In this document: positions 16,180 through 26,596 of the stretch, one piece after another | Layout: each line of letters begins with the position of its first letter | Numbering within the stretch: the first letter of the stretch is position 1 | Source of the DNA: Candidatus Izimoplasma sp. ZiA1 | GTDB lineage: Bacteria; Bacillota_I; Bacilli_A; Izemoplasmatales; Izemoplasmataceae | Reading direction: 5' to 3' | Assembly (NCBI GenBank): GCA_002285055.1 | Contig: NQYJ01000010.1 | Span: 1-56,209 of the forward strand | Length of the DNA stretch: 56,209 nucleotides | Notes under the pieces: generated by a model | What the model saw: only the letters and a program-made list of their open reading frames with translations | Databases searched by the model: none | Told to the model about the DNA's origin: nothing | Made by a program: the position numbers and the translations under genes

Positions 16180-16947
16180 ATGGCTTCAGAAGGTTTAGTA
16201 AAATCAGCAAAAAAAATATTTCAGATTTTAGAGGAGTTATCTCAAAATGGTGGAAGAATGAAATTAAAGGATATTAGTAATAACCTAGGTTATCCGCCAT
16301 CAACAGTTCATAGATTACTGAATACTCTTACTGATTTAGGATATGTAGATCAAGATTCGCAATCAAGCGATTATTTAATAGGTGTAAAAATTCTATCTTT
16401 GGCTGCCTCAAGTCTAGATGGACTTGATTTAGGTAATATAGCTTATAATTATTTAACAAATTTAAGGGATAAAACTGGAGAAACTGCAAATTTAGCAATT
16501 AATGATAGTAACGAATCTTTATATATTCAAAAAGTTGAGAGTAAAGCTATGGTAAGAGTTTTCTCCTTAATAGGGAAAAGAGCACCTTTACATGCTACTG
16601 GTGTAGGCAAAATTATGATGGCAGATCTTACTTGGAGAGAAGTAGTTGAAATATTAGATGAAACAGGTCTTCCGAGAATTACAAAATATACAATAACTCA
16701 ATTAGATGAGATGAAATCTGAGCTTGAAAAAATAAGAGAACGCGGATACGCTTATGATAACGAGGAATGTGAACTTGGAGCATTTTGCGTTGCTGCACCT
16801 GTTAGAGATTACTCAGGAAGAGTTGTTGCTAGCATGAGTGTAAGTATACCAACAAATCGTTTTAGTAAAACTACTAAGGAAAAACTTATAAAAGAAGTGT
16901 TGATTGAATCTAAGAAACTTTCAGCAAAACTTGGTTATGACAAATAA
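16180..16947 (+). CDS. IclR-family transcriptional regulator
   Basis: 255 aa. The N-terminal winged HTH (about 8-70) carries KLKDISNNLGYPPSTVHRLLNTLTDLGYV, with some residues beyond the HTH helix pair; the effector-binding GAF-like domain (about 80-250) carries HATGVGKIMMADL and CVAAPVRDYSGRVVASMSVS, all typical of IclR. These are dimeric or tetrameric regulators of catabolic operons, as repressor or activator. The ATG at 16180 follows AGGAGGA; an in-frame ATG at 16159 overlaps the operator and lacks a ribosome binding site. It is the only regulator inside the cluster and the natural owner of the repeated palindrome, including one site before its own gene. Confidence 0.9.
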   Translation: MASEGLVKSAKKIFQILEELSQNGGRMKLKDISNNLGYPPSTVHRLLNTLTDLGYVDQDSQSSDYLIGVKILSLAASSLDGLDLGNIAYNYLTNLRDKTGETANLAINDSNESLYIQKVESKAMVRVFSLIGKRAPLHATGVGKIMMADLTWREVVEILDETGLPRITKYTITQLDEMKSELEKIRERGYAYDNEECELGAFCVAAPVRDYSGRVVASMSVSIPTNRFSKTTKEKLIKEVLIESKKLSAKLGYDK

Positions 16948-16974
16948 AAAAACATCCATAAGGATGTTTTTTTT
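16946..16974. terminator. bidirectional terminator, iclR / FAD oxidoreductase
   Basis: AAAAAAACATCC-ATAA-GGATGTTTTTTTT between convergent genes. Confidence 0.85.
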
Positions 16975-16975
16975 G

Positions 16976-18334
16976 TTAAAATACTCTTACATTTTGTCTT
17001 TCTAATTCTTTTTGAACTTTTTTGATGTCAACTTTTGAGGTTGGGACATCTTCAAGAATACTAATTGCTGCTGCAGCACCGGCACCTTGTCCAGTTACAA
17101 CACAGCAACTCATATTTCTAAATGAAGCATGAGCCATTAAATCACCACTAATAGCTCGACCGGCTACTAGTAAGTTTTCAACTTTCTTAGGTAAAATAGA
17201 ACGATAAGGAATTTGGAAGTATCTACCAGTTGTTGGTACCCAGAGTACACCATTTCCATCTACAAATTCAGGGAAAATACCAATTGTGTCTTCGAATCTT
17301 CCTTCTTCCATAGTATCTTTTCCAGTCATATAATAATGACCTTCTATTTGTCTTGATTCTCTTGTTCCCATTGTCATACCAAAGTTTCTTAGTTTTGCAT
17401 TTTCAAATCCTGGAGCATAAGCTCTTAAAGCAGTCATTGCATTTAGAACAGATTGACGACCTTTAATTTCTGATTTTGTTAAATCTTCTACATTAGTACA
17501 ATCCACATCACCCATAAAGACAACATTTAATTGTGTAACATCACCATTATCTGTGATTGATGAATAACTACCGCCATATGATACATTATCCTCTTTTGGA
17601 ATAATTCCGGCCTCTAATGCTTGGTTAAATGGCTTAACTAAGAAAGGACTGAACATATCGTCTTCTTTCCCATTTGTGCTCATTCCCCATTCACCTTCCC
17701 AATCACTATAAGTAGGTTTCATTTCCTCATATATATACTTTTTGAATCTTTCACTATCAACACCTCTAGCATGGAATAAAGGTGTAACCCATGATAGGTT
17801 TTCTCTCTTTGTAAATGGTGCACCTGCTAAAGCAGCAACATCTGCATCACCACTGCAATCAATAACTCTTTTAGCTTTTATTGCCATTCTTCCAGATTTA
17901 CTTTCAGTAATTATCCCTTTGATAACTCCGTCCTCAACTATTGCATCGACAGCTTGAGTATGTAATAAAGGTCTAATACCAGCATCCTCAACAATCTTAT
18001 CGCAAACATATTTAAACATTTCTGCATCTAAAGCTTGTGAGTCTGATTGAGGTTCGGGAGAGCTTCCCCCAAATTTCATTGCTGTGTCTTCTAGTTCAAA
18101 AACTAAACCACCAGCTTCAATCGTTCCTGAATGTCTATACCAAGCAAATCCTTCTACACCTACTTGAGATATAACACCACCAAAACAACCGTATCTTTCT
18201 AATAATAATACACTTACACCAGCTCTTGCTGCTGTTACTGCAGCTCCAAGTCCTGATGGACCACTCCCTACAACTAAAACATCAACCTCTGCATGTACAG
18301 GAATCTGTTTTGCAGGTTCATTATAAAATTTCAT
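16976..18334 (-). CDS. FAD-dependent oxidoreductase (FAD_oxidored/PF12831-like)
   Basis: 452 aa. The N-terminal dinucleotide fold has VLVVGSGPSGLGAAVTAARAG and an ERYGCFGG segment near residues 46-53. RVIDCSGDADVAALAG and, near the end, NLLVAGRAISGDLMAHASFR with VVTGQGAGAAAA complete the FAD site. No signal peptide or membrane segment. The family includes fumarate-reductase-like and uncharacterised flavoenzymes; the substrate is unknown. The ATG follows AGGAGGC. The gene is divergent from the MFS transporter, and each promoter has its own copy of the 16-bp palindrome. It probably oxidises or reduces the transported substrate or a derivative; that is inference. Confidence 0.8.
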   Translation of the reverse strand: MKFYNEPAKQIPVHAEVDVLVVGSGPSGLGAAVTAARAGVSVLLLERYGCFGGVISQVGVEGFAWYRHSGTIEAGGLVFELEDTAMKFGGSSPEPQSDSQALDAEMFKYVCDKIVEDAGIRPLLHTQAVDAIVEDGVIKGIITESKSGRMAIKAKRVIDCSGDADVAALAGAPFTKRENLSWVTPLFHARGVDSERFKKYIYEEMKPTYSDWEGEWGMSTNGKEDDMFSPFLVKPFNQALEAGIIPKEDNVSYGGSYSSITDNGDVTQLNVVFMGDVDCTNVEDLTKSEIKGRQSVLNAMTALRAYAPGFENAKLRNFGMTMGTRESRQIEGHYYMTGKDTMEEGRFEDTIGIFPEFVDGNGVLWVPTTGRYFQIPYRSILPKKVENLLVAGRAISGDLMAHASFRNMSCCVVTGQGAGAAAAISILEDVPTSKVDIKKVQKELERQNVRVF

Positions 18335-18432
18335 ATTGCCTCCTATGGTAAATAATTATAAAAGTGCTTTCATCACACATTACATTCTTAAAATATAATG
18401 ATATACACTAAAAAACAAGTTTAGAATTTAAG

Positions 18433-18448
18433 TTTCCATATTGTGAAA
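18433..18448. promoter_or_regulatory. putative IclR operator 3 (FAD oxidoreductase promoter)
   Basis: TTTCCATATTGTGAAA; the edge nearest the promoter is 14 bp from the minus-strand -35 box. Confidence 0.7.
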
Positions 18449-18593
18449 TCAAACAACGAAAATGTAAATTTTACATTTTCTAGAATACTGACCAAGAACT
18501 AAAACAAAGTGTAGACAGGCTATCAACGGCTTAGATATATAGAATCTATAATAAATGAGCAACTACGTTATGAAAAAATATAGTAGATAACAA

Positions 18594-18609
18594 TTTCGTA
18601 TTATGGAAA
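18594..18609. promoter_or_regulatory. putative IclR operator 4 (MFS promoter)
   Basis: TTTCGTATTATGGAAA, ending 14 bp before TTGTGT of the MFS promoter. Confidence 0.7.
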
Positions 18610-18691
18610 AGTTTTTCAAACACTTGTGTAAGGGTTTTTATCCGTGATATATTCAAGTTGTCAAAAACAAATAAATTTTTTGGAGGTAATT

Positions 18692-19939
18692 ATGTTAGAC
18701 AAGAAAAAGTACTATACAGCTCTAGTATTATTAGCTGTATCATTCGTATCAATTTATTATGTACCATATTTATATTACTACTTTGGTAATCAAATGGAAG
18801 TGTATTTTGTTACTGATCAAGAAACAATTGCAAGTTTCGTTGCTATTTATGGTCTTGTTGCATTCTTCTTATATATTCCAGCAGGAATTGTAGCAGATAT
18901 CTTTGGTGCAAAAAAATTATTAGTATTTAGTTTAGCCGCAACAGCAGTTCTATCTGCACTATATGCTATGACTGATTCTGTACAAGTTGTTAAATGGATT
19001 ACAATTGGTATGGCGATTACTACTATTCTTACTTTCTGGAGTGCGTGGTTAAAATCAATTGCACGTGCAGGTGGAGAAGAAAACTATGCAAAAAGTTATG
19101 GTTATGTATATGCTATGACTGGAGTATTTACAGTTATTTTCGGAAATATCTGTGTATTCTTAGTAGGTAATGATGCTCAAAACTTACCAAGAGTTTTATG
19201 GTTCTATACTGTTATCTATTTATTAACAGCAGTATTAGTTTACTTCATCTTCCCAAGTGATCATGATGGAGATAAAATCGTTACAAAAGATGAAGATAAA
19301 TTCAAGTTTGCTAATTTATTACAAGTTATGAAAATGCCAGCAGTATGGTATATTGGATTTGCAATTATGGCTTGGTACATGTTCCAAGGTACGCTTGCAG
19401 CTTACAATAAATTATTACCATTCTATTTTAACACAACTGATGCACAAACTAACTTTGTAGCTGTTTGGAGAACAAGTGGTGTTATCATCTTAGCTGGACC
19501 TTTCGCAGTTTGGTTACAATCAAAATTCAAACCAACAGCAAAAACTATGCAAATTCTTGCAGCTGGTGCTGTAGTGTTAATGGCAGGATTAATCATGTTA
19601 ACTAAAATGGATGTACCAGCGATTGTTGCTATTGCGTTTATCTTATTAATCGCGTTTGTATCATTAGGTTGTAGAAGTATATACTACGCAGCTATGGGAG
19701 ATGTTAAAATCCCTGTATTAGTAGTAGGTACGGCAACAGGATTCATTAGTTTAATTGCATACTTATCAGATACATTTATTCATACATGGGTAGCGAACAT
19801 TATTAATGATGGAGATAATGGCGTTTATGCAGAAGGATTCAATAAACTATTCTTATTACAATATGGAATCTTAGCATTTGCAGTTGTAATGACTTATATG
19901 ATTTATAGAGAAGCAAAAAAAGCAAATAATAAAGCTTAA
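18692..19939 (+). CDS. MFS transporter
   Basis: 415 aa with about 12 membrane helices. The short cytoplasmic start MLDKKKYY, the loop AGIVADIFGAKKLL between helices 2 and 3 (the MFS motif A region, GxxxDRxGxRK-like), and a central cytoplasmic loop rich in charge (about 190-208, HDGDKIVTKDEDKF) fit the superfamily. The substrate cannot be read from sequence. The ATG at 18692 has GGAGGTAATT upstream. Codon and base use is more regular here than in its neighbours, hinting at high expression. It heads a probable operon with the aminotransferase and glycerol kinase, with a terminator in between that may reduce downstream expression. Confidence 0.85.
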   Translation: MLDKKKYYTALVLLAVSFVSIYYVPYLYYYFGNQMEVYFVTDQETIASFVAIYGLVAFFLYIPAGIVADIFGAKKLLVFSLAATAVLSALYAMTDSVQVVKWITIGMAITTILTFWSAWLKSIARAGGEENYAKSYGYVYAMTGVFTVIFGNICVFLVGNDAQNLPRVLWFYTVIYLLTAVLVYFIFPSDHDGDKIVTKDEDKFKFANLLQVMKMPAVWYIGFAIMAWYMFQGTLAAYNKLLPFYFNTTDAQTNFVAVWRTSGVIILAGPFAVWLQSKFKPTAKTMQILAAGAVVLMAGLIMLTKMDVPAIVAIAFILLIAFVSLGCRSIYYAAMGDVKIPVLVVGTATGFISLIAYLSDTFIHTWVANIINDGDNGVYAEGFNKLFLLQYGILAFAVVMTYMIYREAKKANNKA

Positions 19940-19952
19940 TACAAAATACTGT

Positions 19953-19990
19953 AAATCCTCCATTAATGATTTTAATGGAGGATTTTTATT
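19953..19990 (+). terminator. intra-operon terminator after MFS gene
   Basis: A 14-bp perfect stem AAATCCTCCATTAA / TTAATGGAGGATTT with a 5-nt loop and TTTTT. No separate promoter is evident before the aminotransferase, so readthrough probably feeds the next genes. Confidence 0.8.
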
Positions 19991-20005
19991 TAAAAGGGAG
20001 ATAAA

Positions 20006-21136
20006 ATGAAAAATCAAAAGTTATGTATGATACCAGGACCTACACCGGTTGTAAGAAGTATACAAGATGAAATGGGTAGAGAAACTGTATCATTCAAAGA
20101 TCCAAGTTTTGTAGAAGACTTTTTAAGTGTAATTAAAGACATGAAAAACTTATGGTCAAGTGAAGAAGCATTTGTAATATCGGGAAGTGGTACATTAGCA
20201 ATGGAAATGGCTATTGCTAATACATTAAAAGAGGGAGACAATTGTTTAGTTATCTCTCATGGATATTTCGGGGATAGATTTATTGATATGCTAAAAAAAA
20301 GAAGAATAAATGTTGATGTTATGAACTCTAAATGGGGTCAAACAGTATGTGTGAGTGATATCAAACAAAAACTTCGAGGTAAGACTTATCAAGCGGTTAC
20401 TGTAACACACGTTGATACATCTACAGGTGTTAGGGCGAATATAATAGAAATTGGTAAAGCAGTATATGATTTAGAGAACACTTTATTAATCGTTGATGGT
20501 GTTTGCTCAACAGCTGCAGAAAAAGAAAATTTAAAAGAGATGAATATTGATATACTTCTCTCAGCTTCACAAAAAGCATTTGGAGTGGCACCAGGGCTTG
20601 CATTGCTTTGGACATCACAAAAAGCTATGAAAAGGAGAGAAGAACTCGGAGAAATAAGAGATACATACTTGGATTTTTATAAATGGTTACCAATAATGCA
20701 TAATCCAATGAAGTATTTTGGAACTCCACCAGTAAACTTAATTTGGGCTTTAAAGGAATCATTATCAATTATTAAAAAAGAAGGTCTTGATAATAGGTTC
20801 AATAGACATATAAAAGATTCAAAAAGAATTAGAGAAGCGTTAATTGAACTAGGATTCGGTGTTCTTGCAGATGAAGAAAGCCAAGCATCAACTCTAACAA
20901 ATGTATTATATCCTGACGGATTTGACGATACATTATTTAGACAGGAGTTAGCTAATCAAGGAGTTGTAGTAGCTGGTGGACTAGGAGATTATGCTGGAAA
21001 ACTATTTAGACTTGGTCATATGGGGAATATTGATGAACACACTATTTTCTCAACAATCAGTGCGATTGAAAGAGTATTAATAAAAATGGGAAAAACAGAG
21101 CAAATAGGAAAAGGATTAAATAAATTATTAAGCTAA
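20006..21136 (+). CDS. class V aminotransferase (alanine/serine-glyoxylate aminotransferase-like)
   Basis: 376 aa PLP enzyme. It begins LCMIPGPTPVVRSIQDEMG as in the AGXT/SGAT/PucG group. ISGSGTLAMEMAIAN binds the cofactor phosphate, VDGVCSTAAEK supplies the Asp that contacts the pyridine nitrogen, and SASQKAFGVAPGLALL contains the Schiff-base Lys. The end VVVAGGLGDYAGKLFRLGHMG is also typical. Likely reactions are transfer of an amino group to glyoxylate or pyruvate. It is not clearly 2-aminoethylphosphonate transaminase, since no phosphonate gene is nearby. Glycerol kinase follows 25 nt downstream, so the two are co-transcribed. Confidence 0.87.
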   Translation: MKNQKLCMIPGPTPVVRSIQDEMGRETVSFKDPSFVEDFLSVIKDMKNLWSSEEAFVISGSGTLAMEMAIANTLKEGDNCLVISHGYFGDRFIDMLKKRRINVDVMNSKWGQTVCVSDIKQKLRGKTYQAVTVTHVDTSTGVRANIIEIGKAVYDLENTLLIVDGVCSTAAEKENLKEMNIDILLSASQKAFGVAPGLALLWTSQKAMKRREELGEIRDTYLDFYKWLPIMHNPMKYFGTPPVNLIWALKESLSIIKKEGLDNRFNRHIKDSKRIREALIELGFGVLADEESQASTLTNVLYPDGFDDTLFRQELANQGVVVAGGLGDYAGKLFRLGHMGNIDEHTIFSTISAIERVLIKMGKTEQIGKGLNKLLS

Positions 21137-21143
21137 ATATTAA

Positions 21144-22655
<1,512 letters not shown>

Positions 22656-22671
22656 TTTCGTATTTTGGAAA
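22656..22671. promoter_or_regulatory. putative IclR operator 5 (G3P dehydrogenase-set promoter)
   Basis: TTTCGTATTTTGGAAA, immediately after glpK and 14 bp upstream of the TTGACA of the next promoter. Confidence 0.7.
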
Positions 22672-22685
22672 TCATTTTCATATGA

Positions 22686-22714
22686 TTGACAAGGATAACT
22701 TATTAGTATAAAAT
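22686..22714 (+). promoter_or_regulatory. promoter of the GlpA-like operon
   Basis: TTGACA (22686-22691), a 17-bp spacer and TAAAAT (22709-22714); start near 22721. Confidence 0.85.
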
Positions 22715-22747
22715 ATAGATACAAGTTAATAGAAAATTCTAGAGAAA

Positions 22748-22798
22748 ACAGAGACGAATTTAAAAAATCAACCGATTTTTTAGTGTCTCTGTTTTTTT
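22748..22798 (+). promoter_or_regulatory. leader terminator, probable GlpP antitermination target
   Basis: Between promoter and gene lies a long hairpin: outer stem ACAGAGAC / GTCTCTGT (22748-22755, 22785-22792), inner stem AAAAAATC-AACC-GATTTTTT, then seven Ts ending 18 nt before the ATG. GlpP-type antiterminators act on exactly such leader terminators of glp operons, and a glpP gene lies just downstream of this operon. Confidence 0.75.
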
Positions 22799-22815
22799 AT
22801 TTTGGAGGAATATTT

Positions 22816-24249
22816 ATGTATGATGTATTAATAATAGGCTCTGGGATTACAGGAGCATGCATTTCAAGAGAAATGTCAAAGTATCAAGCGAAAACAATAA
22901 TAATTGAAAAAGAAAATGATGTCGCACAAAAAGCAACACTTGCTAATAGTGCAATTGTCCACTCAGGACATGACCCTATCCCTGGTACACTAAAAGCTAA
23001 GTTCAATATTCTTGGTAATCGTATGTATAAGCAAATGAGTGAAGAACTAGATATACCACTAATGGAATGTGGTGGTTTAGTAGTAGCTACTACTTTAGAA
23101 GAAGAAAAAACACTTGATATGCTTTATGCTAGAGCTTTTGAGAATGGTTTAAAGAAATCAGAAGTTAAATTATTAACAAAAGATGAAGTGAAAGAAAAAG
23201 AACCTAATATTAGTGATCATGTAACTAAAGCTTTATCACTACCTTCTACATCTGTTACATATCCATTAGAAGCTGCGATTGCTAATATTGAAAATGCAAT
23301 GAATAATGGTGTAGAACTTGCCACTAATGAAGAAGTTATATCCATTGTAAAAAATAAGGAACATTTTGAAGTGTTCACTAAGAGGAATAAATATGAAGCA
23401 AAAGTGGTTATAAATGCTTCAGGAATAAACGCTGAAAATATATCTAAAATGATTGCTAAAACTAATTTTACTATTTCGCCAAGAAAAGGTGAGTACTACG
23501 TTCTTGATAAAGACGTGACTTTAGTTAATAGTGTAATTTACCCAACTCCTTCTGAAAAAGGTAAAGGTGTATTAGTTACACCTCAATATCATGGTAATAC
23601 TCTTTTAGGACCAACTAGTGAGTTTGTTGAAAATGACACAGAAAGTACTACAAAAAAAGGCCTTGATTATATAAAAGTAAATATTGAAAAAACAGTTACA
23701 AATATTCCTTATAATAAAATTATAAGATCTTTTGCTGGAAGTAGACCTACTCCTTCAACAAAAGATTTCATAATAGAGGAATCAAACATAAAAGGTTTTA
23801 TAAATGTTGCAGGAATTGAATCACCTGGATTAACTGCTGCACCAGCAATAGCTCGCTATGTAGTAGAAGGTATTGTTGCAAATAACATTGATTTAGTTGA
23901 AAATAAAAATTTTAATCCTTATCGTAAAAAAGTTATTAGAATGAATGAATTATCAGATGAGGAGAAGAATGAATTGTATAAAAGAGATTCACGATTCGCG
24001 AATATCATTTGTAGATGTGAGAGCATCACAGAAGGAGAAATTATTGAAGCTATTCATAGGAATTGTGGAGCAACAACAGTAACTGGTGTTAAAAATCGTG
24101 TCCGAGCTGGAGCAGGGAGATGTCAAGGTGGTTTTTGTCAACCAGAAGTTCTTAAGATTTTAGCAAGAGAGTTGAAAATCGACCCAATGGAAGTTTTGTA
24201 TTCAAAAAAAGATTCAGCTATTTTAAAAGCTAAAACAAAAGGAGAATAA
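22816..24249 (+). CDS. GlpA-like FAD oxidoreductase with C-terminal BFD-type [2Fe-2S] domain
   Basis: 477 aa. The N-terminal DAO-type FAD fold starts VLIIGSGITGACISREMSKY and includes NSAIVHSGHDP and SPRKGEYYVLDK as in the LhgO/GlpA-like group. The C-terminal part (about 395-455) has CRCES and GRCQGGFCQP, four Cys for a BFD-like iron-sulphur cluster. Together with the two following genes this is the common anaerobic glycerol-3-phosphate dehydrogenase-like set of Firmicutes and Thermotogae; it should oxidise G3P to dihydroxyacetone phosphate. The ATG at 22816 follows GGAGGA. It is controlled by operator 5 and by the leader terminator. Confidence 0.88.
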   Translation: MYDVLIIGSGITGACISREMSKYQAKTIIIEKENDVAQKATLANSAIVHSGHDPIPGTLKAKFNILGNRMYKQMSEELDIPLMECGGLVVATTLEEEKTLDMLYARAFENGLKKSEVKLLTKDEVKEKEPNISDHVTKALSLPSTSVTYPLEAAIANIENAMNNGVELATNEEVISIVKNKEHFEVFTKRNKYEAKVVINASGINAENISKMIAKTNFTISPRKGEYYVLDKDVTLVNSVIYPTPSEKGKGVLVTPQYHGNTLLGPTSEFVENDTESTTKKGLDYIKVNIEKTVTNIPYNKIIRSFAGSRPTPSTKDFIIEESNIKGFINVAGIESPGLTAAPAIARYVVEGIVANNIDLVENKNFNPYRKKVIRMNELSDEEKNELYKRDSRFANIICRCESITEGEIIEAIHRNCGATTVTGVKNRVRAGAGRCQGGFCQPEVLKILARELKIDPMEVLYSKKDSAILKAKTKGE

Positions 24250-24251
24250 TT

Positions 24252-25505
24252 ATGAAAAATTATGATGTAGTAATTATTGGAGGCGGAAGCGCTGGACTAG
24301 CGGCAGCTTTAGAGGTAAATAAAAATGGTGTAAAAAATATATTAGTCATTGAACGTGATCAAGAGCTAGGGGGAATACTATTACAATGTATTCATAATGG
24401 CTTTGGATTAAAGGTTTTTAAAGAAGAGTTAACTGGACCAGAATATGCAGAAAGATTTGTTAATATGCTGAAAGAAGAAGGCATAGAGTTCAAACTGAAC
24501 TCTATGGTTACAAAAATAAATAAGGATAAAACAGTTGAGTATGCAAATAGTGATGAAGGTTTCATCCAAATTCAAGCTAAGGCAATTATAATTACTACTG
24601 GTTGTTACGAACGAAATGCAGGTGCAATAAGTATTCCAGGAAACAGACCAAGCGGAGTATTAACAGCCGGTACTGCTCAGAAATACCTGAATATTGATGG
24701 GTACTTAGTTGGTAAAAAAGTATTTATTCTAGGTAGTGGAGATATTGGGTTAATTATGGCAAGAAGAATGACGTTAGAAGGTGCAGAGGTTATTGGTGTT
24801 GCTGAGATATTACCTTTTTCTGGAGGTTTACAACGCAATATTGTCCAGTGTTTAGAAGATTATAATATTCCATTATATTTAAGTCATACAGTGACAGAAA
24901 TTATAGGTAAAGATAAAATTGAAGGTATAAAAGTTCAAAAAGTCGATAATTTTGTCCCTGTACCAAATACAGAAATGGAGTTTGAGGTTGATGCTTTATT
25001 ATTATCTGTTGGATTAATACCTGAAAATGGTATAAGTGAAGCAGCTGGAATAGAGTTGCATCCAAGAACAAAAGGACCAATAGTTAATGAATCATATCAA
25101 ACAAATATTGAAGGTGTTTTTGCCTGTGGAAATGCTCTTCATGTTCACGATCTTGTTGATTTTGTAACAACAGAAAGTAGAAAAGCTGGTGAAAAAGCTG
25201 CTAAATATGTAAAAGGTGAATATAAAGATAACGTGGAAAGAATTAATTTAGTTGCTAAAAATGGTATTAGTTACATTGTTCCCCAAATGGTATCTAGTGA
25301 AAATGTTGATAAAACTATCGAACTATTTATGAGAGTTACTGATGTTTATAAAAACGTTGAATTTGTTATAAAACAAGATGGTAAAGAGTTAAAAAGAATA
25401 AAGAAAAAACACTTAGCTCCTGCAGAAATGGAAAAAGTAATACTTACTAAAAGTCAAATCGAAGGCGCAAATAAAGAAATAACAATTGAAGTGGAGGCTT
25501 TATAA
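24252..25505 (+). CDS. NAD(P)/FAD-dependent oxidoreductase (pyridine nucleotide-disulphide type), second subunit
   Basis: 417 aa. The FAD motif VVIIGGGSAGLAAALEV, the CYERNAG segment, the NAD(P) motif FILGSGDIGLIMARRM and the FACGNALHVHDLVDFV tail place it with the NAD(P)/FAD oxidoreductases that accompany GlpA-like/DUF1667 proteins. It lacks the CxxxxC redox disulphide of true lipoamide-type enzymes at the N-terminus. It probably moves electrons from the first subunit to NAD or another carrier. It starts 2 nt after the previous stop and ends in a TAATG overlap with the DUF1667 gene, so translation is coupled. Confidence 0.87.
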   Translation: MKNYDVVIIGGGSAGLAAALEVNKNGVKNILVIERDQELGGILLQCIHNGFGLKVFKEELTGPEYAERFVNMLKEEGIEFKLNSMVTKINKDKTVEYANSDEGFIQIQAKAIIITTGCYERNAGAISIPGNRPSGVLTAGTAQKYLNIDGYLVGKKVFILGSGDIGLIMARRMTLEGAEVIGVAEILPFSGGLQRNIVQCLEDYNIPLYLSHTVTEIIGKDKIEGIKVQKVDNFVPVPNTEMEFEVDALLLSVGLIPENGISEAAGIELHPRTKGPIVNESYQTNIEGVFACGNALHVHDLVDFVTTESRKAGEKAAKYVKGEYKDNVERINLVAKNGISYIVPQMVSSENVDKTIELFMRVTDVYKNVEFVIKQDGKELKRIKKKHLAPAEMEKVILTKSQIEGANKEITIEVEAL

Positions 25506-25852
25506 TGAAACAAGAATTAATATGTATCGCTTGTCCAATGGGCTGTCACTTAGAAGTTGATATTGATGATAATTACTTTGTCACAGGAAATCAATGTAAA
25601 CGTGGAGAAATATATGGGAAAAAAGAACTAACAAATCCAACAAGACTAATTACTTCAACAGTTAAAATAAAAAATGGTATAAACAATCGTATTCCAGTTA
25701 AATCTAGTGGTGAAGTACCAAAGGATAAAATATTTCTAGTTATGAAAGAACTTGAAAGAATAGAACTATACTCGCCAGTCAAGATGAATGAAGTAGTGAT
25801 TGAGAATGTGTGTGGGCTTGGAGTGAACATAATTACAACAAGATCAATGTAA
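25505..25852 (+). CDS. DUF1667 protein, third member of the G3P dehydrogenase-like set
   Basis: 115 aa. The cysteine-rich start CIACPMGCHLEVD and NQCKRGEIYGKKE are the DUF1667 signature, with four Cys able to hold a small iron-sulphur or metal centre. PVKMNEVVIENVCGLGVNIITTR closes the domain. It probably acts in electron transfer with the two preceding flavoproteins. It overlaps the upstream gene by one base (TAATG) and is followed by a bidirectional terminator. Confidence 0.9.
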   Translation: MKQELICIACPMGCHLEVDIDDNYFVTGNQCKRGEIYGKKELTNPTRLITSTVKIKNGINNRIPVKSSGEVPKDKIFLVMKELERIELYSPVKMNEVVIENVCGLGVNIITTRSM

Positions 25853-25858
25853 AAAAAT

Positions 25859-25891
25859 AAGAACATTTCTTTTAGAAATGTTCTTTAATTT
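25859..25891. terminator. bidirectional terminator, DUF1667 / glpP
   Basis: AAGAACATTTCT-TTT-AGAAATGTTCTT with T-rich tails on both strands. Confidence 0.87.
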
Positions 25892-26430
25892 TACCAAAAA
25901 TCACTATTACTAATTGTTATACCACTTGCTCCTGATTCTAGACAGTCTTTGATTTGCATCTCAGATGAAATTAAACCACCACAAAACACATCAATATGTA
26001 CATAGTCTTTGATTTCTTTTATAATATTGCCACTCATCGCGGGCAATACTTCTAAACAATCAGGGTCAGCCTTTTTAACGATGTCAAGAGATCGATGAAA
26101 TGAGAGCGAGTCCTTTAAAAAAACTCTTTGAATAGCTATAACTTTCCTTTTTTTAGCTGTCTCAATTACTTTAGGTTTAATTGATATTAAGCCATCCACC
26201 TTATAATTTTGAATTAAGTGTATTGCCCCAAACTCATCATTAGCTAATCCTCTTATCATATCAACATGTATTAAAACCTTTTTGTTTGCCGCCTTTAAAG
26301 TATCAATAACACTTTTTAATTCAGCTAATTGAAAATTAACTAAGATACCATATTCAAGATCACTTTTTACAAATTTTTTTATAGCTTTAAAATCCGATAA
26401 AGCAGGTAATCTTGTTTGTCCATTAAACAT
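25891..26430 (-). CDS. glpP: glycerol-3-phosphate-responsive antiterminator
   Basis: 179 aa, usual for GlpP. The TIM-barrel-like fold shows HVDMIRGLANDEFG, DGLISIKPKVIETAKK, LEVLPAMSGNIIKEI and CGGLISSEMQIKDCLESGASGITISN, which match the family. In Bacillus, GlpP bound to G3P prevents termination in leaders of glp operons. The candidate target here is the leader hairpin at 22748-22798. The ATG at 26430 with GGAG 8 nt upstream is preferred to the GTG at 26439. It is convergent with the operon it probably controls and divergent from BCCT transporter 2. Confidence 0.92.
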   Translation of the reverse strand: MFNGQTRLPALSDFKAIKKFVKSDLEYGILVNFQLAELKSVIDTLKAANKKVLIHVDMIRGLANDEFGAIHLIQNYKVDGLISIKPKVIETAKKRKVIAIQRVFLKDSLSFHRSLDIVKKADPDCLEVLPAMSGNIIKEIKDYVHIDVFCGGLISSEMQIKDCLESGASGITISNSDFW

Positions 26431-26499
26431 AAAAATCACTCCAATTTTCTTAAGTAAAATATGTATTAATTATAAATCATAATTATTGATTTTGCAAAC

Positions 26500-26515
26500 A
26501 TTCCATAATAAGAAA
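26500..26515. promoter_or_regulatory. putative IclR operator 6 (BCCT 2 promoter, upstream)
   Basis: ATTCCATAATAAGAAA, ending 15 bp before TTGAAT of the BCCT 2 promoter. Confidence 0.65.
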
Positions 26516-26530
26516 AAATTATCTGAAAAT

Positions 26531-26558
26531 TTGAATAAGACTGGATATAGTTTATAAT
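26531..26558 (+). promoter_or_regulatory. promoter of BCCT transporter 2
   Basis: TTGAAT (26531-26536), a 16-bp spacer and TATAAT (26553-26558). Confidence 0.75.
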
Positions 26559-26596
26559 ATAGTAAAAGGGTTTTCATTACATATTTTACTATTGTT

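Larger units (their letters stand above)
18335..18691. promoter_or_regulatory. divergent promoter region, FAD oxidoreductase / MFS transporter
   Basis: A 357-bp gap without a gene. It holds two outward promoters: on the minus strand TTGTTT (18418-18413) with TATATT/TATTTT 15-17 bp on; on the plus strand TTGTGT (18624-18629), an 18-bp spacer and TATATT (18648-18653). Each has a palindromic operator 14 bp upstream. The 145 bp between the two operators shows no further clear structure. Confidence 0.65.

Noticed and set aside
20006..21136. 2-aminoethylphosphonate-pyruvate transaminase (phnW)
   Set aside because: Class V resemblance is general; no phosphonatase or phosphonate transporter is nearby, and the start of the protein fits glyoxylate aminotransferases better.
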